Counted from the first letter of the stretch, positions 20,686 through 29,162 are shown. The stretch is DNA of 64,000 bases from Agrobacterium tumefaciens (GCF_017726655.1 NZ_CP072308.1:620001-684000); one strand, 5' to 3'. Notes: generated by a model not told the origin, from the sequence alone. A program made the numbers and translations.

Positions 20686-21150
20686 TTTGTGGCCGCAAAG
20701 TTAAAGTGTCCTGTTTCTGCGAAGTTGGAATGTCACACTCCCCGGGTCAGATTGACCTCAGGGAGATTGCAGATGGGACTGATTACGATGAGCGAGCGCG
20801 ATTTGCAGCGAATTGAGGTTTTGTCGAAAGTCGTTGATGGCCACATGACCGTTGTCGCAGCGGCACATGTACTGGCAATCTGCGCCCGGCATGTTCAGAG
20901 ACTGATTTGTCGTAAAGAGGCTACCGGCGCTGCTCGATCAGACACAAGGCAATTAGTCGCCCGTCAAACAATTTAATCGCCACCGGCGTCCGCGATTACG
21001 TTTGGTTGCTGGTGCGCAAACGCCGCTTCCTTGATTTCGGGCCAACGCTTGCGGCCTAGAAGCTTCAGGAAGAGCATGGCGTCGCAATCTCGCGGATGCG
21101 GATGAATGAAGCGAGCTTCTGGCCGAGAGCGGCGGCCAACAGGAAGAGTT
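20686..21150 (+). mobile_element. Decayed insertion sequence (ISNCY-type)
   Basis: A left-end region is recognisable by two direct repeats, GCAAAGTTAAAGTGTC (20695-20710) and GCGAAGTTGGAATGTC (20719-20734), typical of transposase-binding iterons, followed by a broken transposase gene. The right part is missing: transposase similarity stops near 21150 and no matching right inverted end is seen. The boundaries are approximate. Confidence 0.65.
20773..21150 (+). pseudogene. Transposase remnant, frameshifted and truncated
   Basis: Begins with an intact helix-turn-helix part, MGLITMSERDLQRIEVLSKV from ATG 20773, as in ISNCY-type transposases. A one-base deletion near 20933 shifts the frame; reading on from 20934 restores SIRHKAISRPSNNLI and then VRDYVWLLV and FGPTLAA. 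At 21057 an in-frame TAG replaces the expected Glu codon, after which KLQEEHGVAISR continues to about 21110, then similarity fades. The DDE catalytic core is absent, so it is inactive. Family membership is from memory of related proteins. Confidence 0.7.
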
Positions 21151-21255
21151 TGTTTATTGCGAAAACCACAATACATTAGTCATATTTATTGCAATTCACG
21201 GCACAGTCAAACTCGTTCAGTCTTGGGTTCTGGATATTTCTCGATAGAGCCAACG

Positions 21256-21711
21256 ATGACGAACGAAGCAAACACACCACGCGTTGAATCTGCAAACCAC
21301 GGCGTTGCCTGGGAAAAAGCATTTGGCTACGCACAAGCGGTCAAGGTCAAGGATACGATCTATATTTCCGGTCAGCTCAGCCACGATAGTCAAGGGAGTT
21401 TGGTCGCACCTGCCAAAGTCGATGCCACTGGAAAGCCGGTTTCGTTCGAGGCGATGGCAGCTCAGATTCGCCAAACTTATGAGAACGCACGTACCATTTT
21501 GCAGCAGTTTGGCGCGACCTTGGATGATGTTGTTGAAGAGACGCTCTACGTGCTGGACGTCGACGCAGCATTCGGCCCTGCAGCGGAAATCCGAAAGAGC
21601 GTTTACGGTTCCGATCTCCCTCAGCTGGCTAGCAACATTATTGGTGTTACGCGCCTCGCCTTTCCCCAACAGCTCGTTGAGATCACATTCCGGGCGGTCG
21701 TGGACCGTTAA
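21256..21711 (+). CDS. RidA/YjgF family protein
   Basis: 151 residues with the RidA fold pattern: TIYISGQLSHDSQG, a middle IRQTYENARTILQQFGATLDDVVEETLYV and a C-terminal SNIIGVTRLAFPQQLVEITFRAV. RidA proteins deaminate reactive imine/enamine intermediates such as 2-aminoacrylate. The catalytic Arg of canonical RidA (in the sequence R-x-x-V/I before the last strand) is not clearly conserved (GVTRLAFP), so this is probably an Rid2-Rid7-type member with another role. It starts at ATG 21256, just after the decayed IS. Its base composition is lower in GC than most neighbours, and IS proximity hints at transfer or disruption of an older operon. Confidence 0.8.
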   Translation: MTNEANTPRVESANHGVAWEKAFGYAQAVKVKDTIYISGQLSHDSQGSLVAPAKVDATGKPVSFEAMAAQIRQTYENARTILQQFGATLDDVVEETLYVLDVDAAFGPAAEIRKSVYGSDLPQLASNIIGVTRLAFPQQLVEITFRAVVDR

Positions 21712-22091
21712 ATGGCTGCGATGATCCTCAGATAGAAAAGCATGGTGTGCAAAAAATCGCGCAGGTCTATGCCTCATGCGACAGGCTGGTTACTTCCTCG
21801 ATGGTCTCTCTTTGCGTGACGACCGAGGAAGCTAAAGCCAGGTGAGCTTATCACCCGCCCCTCCCCGCCCTTGCAACCCGGCGCAGCCGGTCCGGTCGGG
21901 GCGGGTCGTCGATGCCAGGGTAGCCGGGTTGGTCAACCCGGCTGTTTCACAGCGGAGGCTTAAGCAGACGTTACCGGGTGACCAACGAAAAGGCTGGCCA
22001 TTTGACGCAAAAACTCTAAGCTCCTGCGCCAGACATGGATTTCGAAAACCCCCGTTTTTTTTCGGAACAAGCATCAGGGAGAAAGCATCAG
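21712..22091. other. Structured intergenic region before the peroxiredoxin gene
   Basis: This 380-base gap holds no convincing gene. It contains CCCGCCCC (21854-21861) pairing with GGGGCGGG (21898-21905) around a CCGGCGCAGCCGG hairpin, then a perfect hairpin AGCCGGGTT-GGTC-AACCCGGCT (21922-21943). It could be a rhizobial intergenic palindrome, a leader structure of the peroxiredoxin mRNA or a terminator without a T run. No known riboswitch was recognised. Confidence 0.45.
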
Positions 22092-22748
22092 ATGAGCTTG
22101 CGTATCAACGATATAGCACCCGACTTCACGGCCGAGACCACACATGGTCCGGTGAGCTTTCACGACTGGATCGGTGACGGCTGGGCGGTGCTGTTTTCGC
22201 ATCCGAAGAATTTCACGCCTGTTTGCACGACGGAACTTGGCGCGATGGGCGGACTGCAGCCGGAATTTGAGAAGCGTGGCGTCAAGATCATTGGCATCTC
22301 GGTTGATCCGGTCGAGAGCCATGAGAAATGGAAAAACGATATCCGCACGGCAACAGGCTTCAATGTCGACTATCCGCTGATCGGCGACAAGGATCTGAAG
22401 GTCGCAAAGCTCTATGATATGTTGCCGGCGGGCGCTGGCGACAGTTCCGAAGGCCGAACGCCGGCGGATAACGCCACCGTGCGCTCCGTCTTCGTCGTGG
22501 GTCCCGACAAGAAGATCAAGCTGATCCTCACCTACCCAATGACCACAGGGCGGAACTTCGAGGAAATTCTTCGCGCGATCGATTCCATCCAGCTGACGTC
22601 CAAACACCAGGTGGCGACGCCAGCGAACTGGAAACAGGGTGAGGATGTCATCATCACCGCCGCTGTTTCCAACGAGGATGCAATTGCCCGGTTCGGGTCC
22701 TACGACACCGTTCTTCCCTATCTGCGCAAGACCAAGCAGCCCGGCTGA
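22092..22748 (+). CDS. 1-Cys peroxiredoxin (Prx6 type)
   Basis: Reduces hydrogen peroxide and alkyl hydroperoxides. 218 residues from ATG 22092; an in-frame ATG at 22035 would add 19 unrelated residues. The peroxidatic cysteine is C45 in the NFTPVCTTE motif. No resolving cysteine is seen, and the C-terminal domain TPANWKQGEDVIITAAVSNEDA is that of Prx6/AhpC-like 1-Cys enzymes. The gene has a long upstream region with hairpins and stands alone. The product is expected in the cytoplasm. Confidence 0.93.
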   Translation: MSLRINDIAPDFTAETTHGPVSFHDWIGDGWAVLFSHPKNFTPVCTTELGAMGGLQPEFEKRGVKIIGISVDPVESHEKWKNDIRTATGFNVDYPLIGDKDLKVAKLYDMLPAGAGDSSEGRTPADNATVRSVFVVGPDKKIKLILTYPMTTGRNFEEILRAIDSIQLTSKHQVATPANWKQGEDVIITAAVSNEDAIARFGSYDTVLPYLRKTKQPG

Positions 22749-22799
22749 TCTCATAATCGGATGGGGCATGGCAGTACCATCGCTCCATCCGCTTTTCTC

Positions 22800-23252
22800 T
22801 CATGGCTTTATGATCCCGCCGTGATAGTCAAGGCGGTATGTCTCGACATGTCCGCGGTAAATCCGTTCGAGGCCGGTAAAGGAGTTGAAGTCTCCAGTAT
22901 TGGTGTCGACATAGGTCAGGTCGTCGACCGGATGGGTGAAGCCGCCGAGAAACCGGCCCTCCCGATAGAGCATGGAAAGCGAGCGCTGTATGACCTCGCC
23001 GGCCGTGGTTCCGTCGATCATGTCGGGCCGGAGAATTCGACCATAATAACTCATTGCCCACACCGGCACGCCCAGATGCCAGACGACCTCTTGGCCGATG
23101 AAGTCGGTTCCTCCGAAATAACTGTCGATATAGTGCCAGTCGCCTTCGCGGTAGCTGAGATCGTGCGACCCCGGACGCGTTGGCGCTGCGGATTGATCGC
23201 CGCCACCGACATAGGTATTGGACTTGGCCTGCACGATGAACTCTTCCAGCAT
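22800..23252 (-). CDS. DUF5680 domain protein
   Basis: 150 residues from ATG 23252 (MLEEFIVQAKSNTYVGGGDQ). The sequence SRPGSHDL-type (here TRPGSHDLSYREGDWHYIDS) and FIGQEVVWHLGVPVWAMSYY matches the DUF5680 pattern of small enzymes or effector-binding domains sometimes fused to HTH regulators; no DNA-binding part is present here. The function is unknown. The ORF extends upstream to 23336 but those residues lack similarity, and CAGG lies upstream of the chosen start. It converges with the peroxiredoxin gene. Confidence 0.8.
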   Translation of the reverse strand: MLEEFIVQAKSNTYVGGGDQSAAPTRPGSHDLSYREGDWHYIDSYFGGTDFIGQEVVWHLGVPVWAMSYYGRILRPDMIDGTTAGEVIQRSLSMLYREGRFLGGFTHPVDDLTYVDTNTGDFNSFTGLERIYRGHVETYRLDYHGGIIKP

Positions 23253-23417
23253 TTGATCAACCTGCCCGAATGGAACGTAACGTGAACATAGCCACCTTTT
23301 GCTCTCGCGACAAGGATTTTTCACGCGACGCCTCATCGCTATTTCGGCTTTGATGGGCTTGGTAATCGTGGCGTTTAGCCTTAGAAGCGTGGCGGGAAAT
23401 AGCCATCAAGAGTGTCC

Positions 23418-23873
23418 ATGTCACAAAAGCCGCAAATCTATGTCGATGCCGATGCCTGCCCCGTGAAGCCGGAAGTTCTCAAGGTGGCGGAACGGCATGG
23501 CCTGGAGGTGACCTTCGTTGCCAATTCCGGTCTGCGCCCATCGCGCGACCCGATGGTAAAAAATGTGATCGTGTCGGCTGGTTTCGACGCCGCGGATAAT
23601 TGGATCGCCGACCATGCCGGTGAGAACGATATCGTCATAACCGCCGATGTGCCGCTCGCGGGCCGCTGTGTTGCAAAGGGCGCGCTGGTGACCGGGCCGA
23701 CGGGGCGCGTGTTCGATCCATCGAATATTGGCATGGCGACGGCGATGCGTGACCTCGGTGCGCATTTGCGCGAAACCGGCGAAAGCAAAGGCTATAACGC
23801 CGCTTTTTCGCCGCGCGACCGTTCGGCTTTTCTGGAGACGCTTGACCGTTTCTGCCGCCGTGTCAAAAAGTGA
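23418..23873 (+). CDS. YaiI/YqxD family protein (UPF0178, DUF188)
   Basis: 151 residues with the family signature IYVDADACPVK at the N-terminus, VIVSAGFDAADNWIADHA, DIVITADVPLAGRCVAKGA and GRVFDPSNIG. The conserved aspartates suggest a PIN-like nuclease fold, but no activity is established. The ATG at 23418 is preferred over a GTG two codons earlier because of AAGAG spacing. The next gene starts 25 bases later on the same strand. Confidence 0.92.
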   Translation: MSQKPQIYVDADACPVKPEVLKVAERHGLEVTFVANSGLRPSRDPMVKNVIVSAGFDAADNWIADHAGENDIVITADVPLAGRCVAKGALVTGPTGRVFDPSNIGMATAMRDLGAHLRETGESKGYNAAFSPRDRSAFLETLDRFCRRVKK

Positions 23874-23898
23874 GGGTGCCAACAGAAAGGTGCCGCCC

Positions 23899-24558
23899 AT
23901 GACCTCGGCCAGTCCGAAAAGCAACAGCTATCGCCGCCATCAACCCTTCGTCATCGCTTTCCTTGCTGGCGTCATTGGCCTCGGCGGCGCGCTGGCTTTC
24001 GCTCCGTCCGAGGCAATCGAGTTTGCGGCGGTGCTGTTTTTCCTGACCTATCTCACCTTGATTGCCTTTCGGCTGTCGAGCCTCACGGCGCAGCATTTGA
24101 AGGCCCACGCCGATAGCGACGATCTGCCAGCGGTTGCCATCATCGCCGTCACGCTGCTGGCCGTTGCTGTTGCGGTTGTCTCGCTGTTCCAGGCGCTGAA
24201 TCACAAAGGCGAAACCGTCTGGACGCTGCTCATCGCTTTCGCTTCGGTGATCTTTGGGTGGATGACGATCCATACCATGACCGCCCTGCACTACGCCCAT
24301 CTCTACTGGCGGCCAGCTACGGTGGATGGGAAAAAGCAGCCTCGCGGCGGCATGGATTTTCCGGCGACGAAGGAGCCGTGCGGATATGATTTTCTTTATT
24401 TCGCCGTCGTGATCGGCATGACGGCGCAGACGTCGGATGTGGGCGTGACGACGACCGCCATGCGCAAGGTCACGTTGCTCCACTCGGTCGTTTCTTTCTT
24501 TTTCAATACGGTTCTGGTAGCGGCGGCTGTGAATGCCGCCGTCTCGCTTGCGGGCTGA
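23899..24558 (+). CDS. DUF1345 family membrane protein
   Basis: 219 residues from ATG 23899 with AAAGGTG upstream. There are five hydrophobic segments, at roughly residues 18-35, 40-58, 78-96, 107-125 and 192-215. The stretch LYFAVVIGMTAQTSDVGVTT is the hallmark of DUF1345 inner-membrane proteins. The function is unknown. The gene is closely followed (30 bases) by the S-formylglutathione hydrolase gene, so it may be part of a short operon 23418-25422. Confidence 0.85.
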   Translation: MTSASPKSNSYRRHQPFVIAFLAGVIGLGGALAFAPSEAIEFAAVLFFLTYLTLIAFRLSSLTAQHLKAHADSDDLPAVAIIAVTLLAVAVAVVSLFQALNHKGETVWTLLIAFASVIFGWMTIHTMTALHYAHLYWRPATVDGKKQPRGGMDFPATKEPCGYDFLYFAVVIGMTAQTSDVGVTTTAMRKVTLLHSVVSFFFNTVLVAAAVNAAVSLAG

Positions 24559-24588
24559 ACCAATTTTCTTTTCAAGAGGACTGTCTTC

Positions 24589-25422
24589 ATGAACATTATC
24601 TCGCAAAATACGGCCTTTGGCGGCATGCAGGGCGTATTTTCCCACCAGTCGGAGACCCTGAAATGTGAGATGACCTTTGCGGTTTATGTGCCGCCGAAGG
24701 CGATCCATGAGCCCTGCCCCGTTGTCTGGTATCTCTCAGGCCTTACCTGCACCCACGCCAACGTCATGGAAAAAGGTGAATATCGCCGCATGGCGTCGGA
24801 ACTCGGACTGATCATCGTCTGCCCGGATACAAGCCCGCGTGGTAATGACGTGCCGGACGAACTGACCAACTGGCAAATGGGCAAGGGCGCTGGTTTTTAT
24901 CTCGACGCCACGCAGGAGCCGTGGTCCGAGCATTACCAGATGTACAGCTATGTCACGGAAGAACTGCCGGCCTTGATCGGCCAGCATTTCCGGGCCGACA
25001 TGAGCCGGCAGAGCATTTTCGGCCATTCGATGGGTGGCCATGGCGCGATGACCATCGCACTGAAGAACCCGGAGCGCTTCAAGAGTTGCTCCGCTTTTGC
25101 GCCGATCGTGGCACCCTCCTCCGCTGACTGGTCAGAGCCGGCGCTGGAAAAATATCTTGGCGCCGACAGGGCCGCCTGGCGGCAGTATGATGCCTGCGCG
25201 TTGGTCGAAGACGGCGCGCGCTTTCCCGCGTTTTTGATCGATCAGGGAAAGGCCGATAGTTTCCTTGAAAATGGCTTGCGGCCCTGGTTGTTTGAAGAGG
25301 CAATCAAGGGCACGGATATTGGCCTGACCCTGCGCATGCACGAGCGTTACGACCATTCCTATTATTTTATCTCCACCTTCATGGATGATCATCTGAAGTG
25401 GCACGCGGAGCGGCTTGGCTAA
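24589..25422 (+). CDS. fghA: S-formylglutathione hydrolase
   Basis: Hydrolyses S-formylglutathione to formate and glutathione, the last step of glutathione-dependent formaldehyde detoxification. 277 residues with the esterase-D pattern: YLSGLTCTHANVMEKGEYRR, nucleophile S147 in GHSMGGHG, the acid in DQGKADSFLE and the His in RYDHSYYFIST. It starts at ATG 24589 with AAGAGGA upstream. No glutathione-dependent formaldehyde dehydrogenase gene is in this window, although the two are often adjacent. Confidence 0.95.
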   Translation: MNIISQNTAFGGMQGVFSHQSETLKCEMTFAVYVPPKAIHEPCPVVWYLSGLTCTHANVMEKGEYRRMASELGLIIVCPDTSPRGNDVPDELTNWQMGKGAGFYLDATQEPWSEHYQMYSYVTEELPALIGQHFRADMSRQSIFGHSMGGHGAMTIALKNPERFKSCSAFAPIVAPSSADWSEPALEKYLGADRAAWRQYDACALVEDGARFPAFLIDQGKADSFLENGLRPWLFEEAIKGTDIGLTLRMHERYDHSYYFISTFMDDHLKWHAERLG

Positions 25423-25479
25423 GCATATGGATCGTAACGGCGGTACTGCGCATGAGCCGCCGTTACAGCCCTGCCCGCA

Positions 25480-25875
25480 TCACGGTATGCGGGCAATAAC
25501 CTTGATCTCAAAGTCAAAGCCTGCGAGCCAGTTGACGCCGATCGCGGTCCAGTTCGGGTAAGGTTTCTGGCTGAAGATTTCGTTCTTCACGGTCATGATC
25601 GTTCCGAACTGGTTTTCGGGATCGGTGTGAAACGTCGTCACATCCACGATGTCGTCAAAATCGCAACCGCCGGCATTGAGCGTGGCCTTCAGGTTCTCGA
25701 AAGCCAGGCGAACCTGCTGTTCGAAATCAGGCTCAGCCGTTCCATCAGCGCGGCTGCCGACCTGGCCCGAAACGAATAAAAGGTCGCCCGAGCGGATGGC
25801 TGCCGAATAGCCATGCTCCTCATATAGCGCGTGTCTGCTTGCCGGAAAAACTGCGTCGCGTTTACCCATTTCCAT
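25480..25875 (-). CDS. RidA family protein (second copy type)
   Basis: 131 residues, a second RidA-fold protein within 4 kb but only distantly similar to the one at 21256. Landmarks are LLFVSGQVGSRADGT, FEQQVRLAFENLKATLNAGG, IVDVTTFHTDP and the C-terminal WTAIGVNWLAGFDFEIKVIA, where the usual catalytic Arg position before the last strand is not Arg. Such members are often linked to degradation pathways. Its promoter region carries two TetR-like operators (25929-25971), 54-96 bases upstream, so repression by a TetR-type factor is likely. Confidence 0.88.
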   Translation of the reverse strand: MEMGKRDAVFPASRHALYEEHGYSAAIRSGDLLFVSGQVGSRADGTAEPDFEQQVRLAFENLKATLNAGGCDFDDIVDVTTFHTDPENQFGTIMTVKNEIFSQKPYPNWTAIGVNWLAGFDFEIKVIARIP

Positions 25876-25928
25876 CTCACTTTCCGCTTCGTGACGTCTC
25901 GATGTTTGAAACCATCAAGGTCAATTTT

Positions 25929-25971
25929 ACATACGTTACGTATGTGAGATAGGAACATACATCGCGTATGT
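25929..25971. promoter_or_regulatory. Pair of palindromic operators, TetR-like
   Basis: ACATACG-TTA-CGTATGT (25929-25945) is a perfect palindrome with 7-base arms. ACATACA-TCG-CGTATGT (25955-25971) repeats it with one mismatch, 26 bases further on. Tandem sites of this form are typical for TetR/AcrR repressors autoregulating a divergent pair. The second site overlaps the ATG of a truncated reading frame. Binding is inferred. Confidence 0.6.
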
Positions 25972-26019
25972 CAAATAACAGACCGAAAGTATCTGAGCGT
26001 GCACCTGAGACTGACTGGT
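25968..26019 (+). pseudogene. Possible 5' remnant of a TetR-type regulator gene
   Basis: From ATG 25968 the frame reads MSNNRPKVSERAPETDW, which resembles the polar N-terminal arm of many TetR/AcrR regulators just before the helix-turn-helix. Then the frame runs into the 3' end of the neighbouring convergent gene and carries no HTH. The start lies inside one of two TetR-like operators, as in autoregulated repressor genes. I infer that the rest of a divergently transcribed repressor was deleted. Only 17 codons support this, so confidence is limited. Confidence 0.35.
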
Positions 26020-26020
26020 G

Positions 26021-26509
26021 TCAGGGGAAGAGCGCTGTTGCAAGCGTCGTCGGTCCCGGCCGATTTAGCCGGAATTCGCGGATCACGCGCTCGGCTACGC
26101 CGTAAGCGAGCTCCTGCTCTATAGCGCTGTCATCGAGACTGACGACGGTCGCCGTGAACCGCGCTTCCGCGATCACCTCCCCTGTCGCAACCGCGGCGGC
26201 GCGAACGATGACCTTGGCTGACGCCCTTTCTCCGAAGAAAAAAGGAGCGCGCGTTACAGACGCAAGGCGGATGGTCAGAACGACGCGCGGGCGAATTTCT
26301 CCCCGTGCCGTGGTCTTGATCGCATTTTGCACCTGTGCATGGATGGATTGCATCAGCGCCGGTGCGACATCTGGTCGTGCGGCGACAAAGGCGCCCCGCA
26401 CATCGTAAAGGAGCCGGTCGCCATTGGTTGCTTCCGGTTCCAGCCTGAAAGACATGAGCGTGAAACACGCCAGCAAAACTATGCCAAAGCGCTTCAGCGT
26501 GGTGATCAT
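26021..26509 (-). CDS. Exported protein, hypothetical
   Basis: 162 residues from ATG 26509 with GGGGAG upstream. The N-terminus MITTLKRFGIVLLACFTLMS is a signal peptide or anchor. The mature part is mixed alpha/beta, with VVLTIRLASVTRAPFFFGERA and a repeat of Val/Ala strands, but I recognise no family. It lies between the truncated regulator and the ATP12 gene. Its base and codon usage match the surrounding core genes. Confidence 0.75.
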   Translation of the reverse strand: MITTLKRFGIVLLACFTLMSFRLEPEATNGDRLLYDVRGAFVAARPDVAPALMQSIHAQVQNAIKTTARGEIRPRVVLTIRLASVTRAPFFFGERASAKVIVRAAAVATGEVIAEARFTATVVSLDDSAIEQELAYGVAERVIREFRLNRPGPTTLATALFP

Positions 26510-26672
26510 CTTCAGCGGCTCCCCTCGTACACCGGCTCGAAAATCAGAACGAATTTCGACGGAAACGATGCACAAACTCACGCGTCCAGAGTGCCCTTTC
26601 GGCCCCTTCGTCGGGTGAGCGGGACTTTGGTGTGAGATAACCGCATGATCGTTGATCAGGGTTAGAAAAGCG

Positions 26673-27467
26673 TTAAGCGGCGCCCTTCAGGGACTCCAGG
26701 ACGTTGCATGCCGCGCGCATGTCAACGAGCCTGACAGCGCGGCGCTCCAGTGCTTCCTCGTCCTCGCCCCATTGTTCTGAGGTCCAGTCTTCATCGAGAT
26801 GCGCAAGCGCCCACGCCTCTTCCAGCGAGACTTGGCCCTCGGCCACAGCCAGCGCCAGAATGGCGGAGCCGGTCAGCGACGTCATGGTGTGAAGAGCCGC
26901 GAGCGCAATCGGTGTGTCGTATTTTTTCAGCGTCACGGCAAAAGCTGAAATAGCCTCGCGCGGCTGGTCCTGATGCATGACGCCTTCGACGAGAATGAAC
27001 CGCGCACCGAGCACATTGGCGGCCCAGTCTAGCACCGGATCCCAATGATCCGTCTGCCGCTGGACAAGCGCTTCCGGGTCGGCGGCGCGGTAGCAGAGGA
27101 GATCGGAGGAGGAGAACCTCAGAATATCTTCGAAAACCGCCTGCGTGTCATTGGCAACACCGTCGATGGCCGTGTTGACATGTCGTGAGACGGGCATGAC
27201 CACAGGATTGACGACGTCTTTCTGAGCGTCCCACTCGTCGCGCAGCAGTTGCGCAAGCGCGCGCGTCGGCATGGTGAGGGCTTTTTTGGCAGGGGTGCGC
27301 AGCGGCTTTCCATCGAGGAGAATGGTGAAGCCGCCCTCCTCTGCCTCTCCAACCGTCACGTCCTTGTAGAACCGTTTCGGCAGGGGCTTCTGCATCTGAA
27401 TTTGCGCACGCAGGATCGGGTCGGGATGGCTCAAGCCCTCCGTAAGGTCGTTCAGGAGATCACGCAT
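26673..27467 (-). CDS. ATP12 family F1-ATPase assembly chaperone
   Basis: 264 residues with the ATP12 pattern: KRFYKDVTVGEAEEGGFTIL, LDGKPLRTPAKKALTMPT, LLRDEWDAQ, MPVSRHVNTAIDGV and YRAADPEALVQRQ. In mitochondria ATP12 binds the F1 alpha subunit during assembly; alphaproteobacterial homologues are assumed to do the same in the cytoplasm. GAGGAC lies eight bases before the ATG. The order rlu-HAD phosphatase-ATP12 on one strand, with short gaps of 6 to 30 bases, indicates an operon starting at crcB or rlu and is common in alphaproteobacteria. Confidence 0.93.
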   Translation of the reverse strand: MRDLLNDLTEGLSHPDPILRAQIQMQKPLPKRFYKDVTVGEAEEGGFTILLDGKPLRTPAKKALTMPTRALAQLLRDEWDAQKDVVNPVVMPVSRHVNTAIDGVANDTQAVFEDILRFSSSDLLCYRAADPEALVQRQTDHWDPVLDWAANVLGARFILVEGVMHQDQPREAISAFAVTLKKYDTPIALAALHTMTSLTGSAILALAVAEGQVSLEEAWALAHLDEDWTSEQWGEDEEALERRAVRLVDMRAACNVLESLKGAA

Positions 27468-27497
27468 GGCACGTCCTCATCAGTCGGATAGAGAAGA

Positions 27498-28166
27498 TCA
27501 TTCGAAAGTATCGGCCGGAACAAAGGCCGGAATTTCACGCGGGTGGCTGACAACCGCATCGGCGCCCGCTTTCCAGAGATCGTCGACGGAGGCATACCCC
27601 CAAGAGACACCGATCGCCTTTGCGCCCGCGGCTTTCGCCATCTGCATATCGTAGATTGCATCGCCGATCACGACAGTATCGGCCGGAACCATGCCGGTTT
27701 CATGGCAGCATTCCATAACCATGGCCGGGTGCGGTTTTGACGGACAGTCATCCGCCGTGCGCGAGACGATGAAGTGTTCGGTAAAGCCGTGGCTTTCAAG
27801 AACCTGGAGAAGGCCGCGCCGGCCCTTGCCGGTGACTGCGCCAATCAGCACGTCGTCCCGTTTCGCCAGCATTTCTATCAAAGGTGCAATGCCCTCAAAA
27901 AGCGGCGTTGGATTTTCGGCCCGTTCCTTCAGTGGAAGGTAGTTCTCTTTGTACCGCAGCGCCATGGCCGACGCCTCGTCATCGACGTGGGCCCTGCCAA
28001 GCATGCGCGCGATCGCGATGTCCAGCGTCAGGCCGATGATCGCCTTCGTCTGCGACATATCAGGCCGCGGCTTGCCGAAGTCGGCGAAGGTTTGAGCCAT
28101 AACCGCATGGATGAGACCGGCGCTGTCCACGAGCGTACCGTCGCAATCGAAGAGAACCAGTTTCAT
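27498..28166 (-). CDS. HAD family phosphatase (Gph-like)
   Basis: 222 residues. HAD motif I is FDCDGTLVDS (D7 and D9), motif II is AVTGKGRRG, motif III lies in KPHPAMV and motif IV in VIGDAIYDMQMA. A helical cap domain at about residues 20-85 makes it similar to phosphoglycolate phosphatase, but the substrate cannot be decided from sequence. It is six bases downstream of the pseudouridine synthase gene on the same strand. Confidence 0.9.
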   Translation of the reverse strand: MKLVLFDCDGTLVDSAGLIHAVMAQTFADFGKPRPDMSQTKAIIGLTLDIAIARMLGRAHVDDEASAMALRYKENYLPLKERAENPTPLFEGIAPLIEMLAKRDDVLIGAVTGKGRRGLLQVLESHGFTEHFIVSRTADDCPSKPHPAMVMECCHETGMVPADTVVIGDAIYDMQMAKAAGAKAIGVSWGYASVDDLWKAGADAVVSHPREIPAFVPADTFE

Positions 28167-28172
28167 CTGATA

Positions 28173-29162
28173 TCAGTCTTCCCTGTCGCCGTCGGCCACA
28201 TCGAGACCGAGCAGGTTCCACGTTTGCACCATATGCGGCGGCAAAGGCGCGCTGACCCGAAGCCGGCCGCCATTCGGATGGGGAATATCGATATGACGCG
28301 CATGGAGATGCAGGCGCTTCTGGATGCCACCCGGAAAATCCCAGTTCGGATCGTCGATATAATATTTGGGATCGCCGATGATCGGATGGCCCATATGGAG
28401 CGCGTGAACGCGCAGCTGATGCGTGCGGCCGGTATAGGGCTCCATCTCCAGCCAAGCGAGGTTCTGGGCAGCCGTATCGATGACGCGGTAATAGGAAACT
28501 GCGTGATCGGCGCCATCCTCACCATGTTTGGCGATGCGCATACGGTCGCCATCCATCGTCTGTTCCTTGACGAGCCAGGTGGAGATCTTGTCCTGATGCT
28601 TGCGAGGCACGCCCTTGACCAGCGCCCAGTAGGTCTTTTTGGTGTCGCGCTCTCGGAAGGCGGCGGTCAGTTTCTGTGCTGCGCCGCGTGTTCGGGCAAC
28701 AACCAGCACGCCTGACGTGTCACGGTCGAGGCGATGCACCAGACGCGGCTTCTCGCCTTTCTGGCTTGTCCAGGCTTCCAAGAGCCCATCGATATGGCGA
28801 TTGACGCCGGAGCCTCCCTGCACGGCAATGCCGGCCGGCTTGTTGAAGACGAAGACCTTGCCATCTTCGTGCAGCAGCATGCGCGCCAGAAGTTCGGAAT
28901 CTTCTGAATGTTTGAGATCTCGCGAGCCGATCGGCCCGCTTTTTACCTTCAGATCGGAATCAACCGGCGGCACACGCACCATCTGACCCGGCTGCACGCG
29001 TGCATCCGTTTTCACCCGGCCGCCATCCACACGTACCTGACCGGAGCGCAGCAGCTTCTGCAACTGCCCGAACCCAAGTCCCGGATAATGAATCTTGAAC
29101 CAGCGATCGAGGCGCATACCGGCCTCGTCGGCCCCGACCTTGATATGCTCGATACCTGCCAT
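28173..29162 (-). CDS. RluA-family 23S rRNA pseudouridine synthase
   Basis: 329 residues: an N-terminal S4 RNA-binding domain (about residues 13-60, LRSGQVRVDGGRVKTDARV) and the RluA-type catalytic domain with HRLDRDTSG, whose catalytic aspartate is D146. RluC-type enzymes in alphaproteobacteria modify 23S rRNA; RluC versus RluD cannot be separated with certainty here. A start GTG or earlier Met is not needed; ATG 29162 gives the full S4 domain. It forms an operon with the HAD and ATP12 genes, with crcB just upstream. Confidence 0.92.
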   Translation of the reverse strand: MAGIEHIKVGADEAGMRLDRWFKIHYPGLGFGQLQKLLRSGQVRVDGGRVKTDARVQPGQMVRVPPVDSDLKVKSGPIGSRDLKHSEDSELLARMLLHEDGKVFVFNKPAGIAVQGGSGVNRHIDGLLEAWTSQKGEKPRLVHRLDRDTSGVLVVARTRGAAQKLTAAFRERDTKKTYWALVKGVPRKHQDKISTWLVKEQTMDGDRMRIAKHGEDGADHAVSYYRVIDTAAQNLAWLEMEPYTGRTHQLRVHALHMGHPIIGDPKYYIDDPNWDFPGGIQKRLHLHARHIDIPHPNGGRLRVSAPLPPHMVQTWNLLGLDVADGDRED

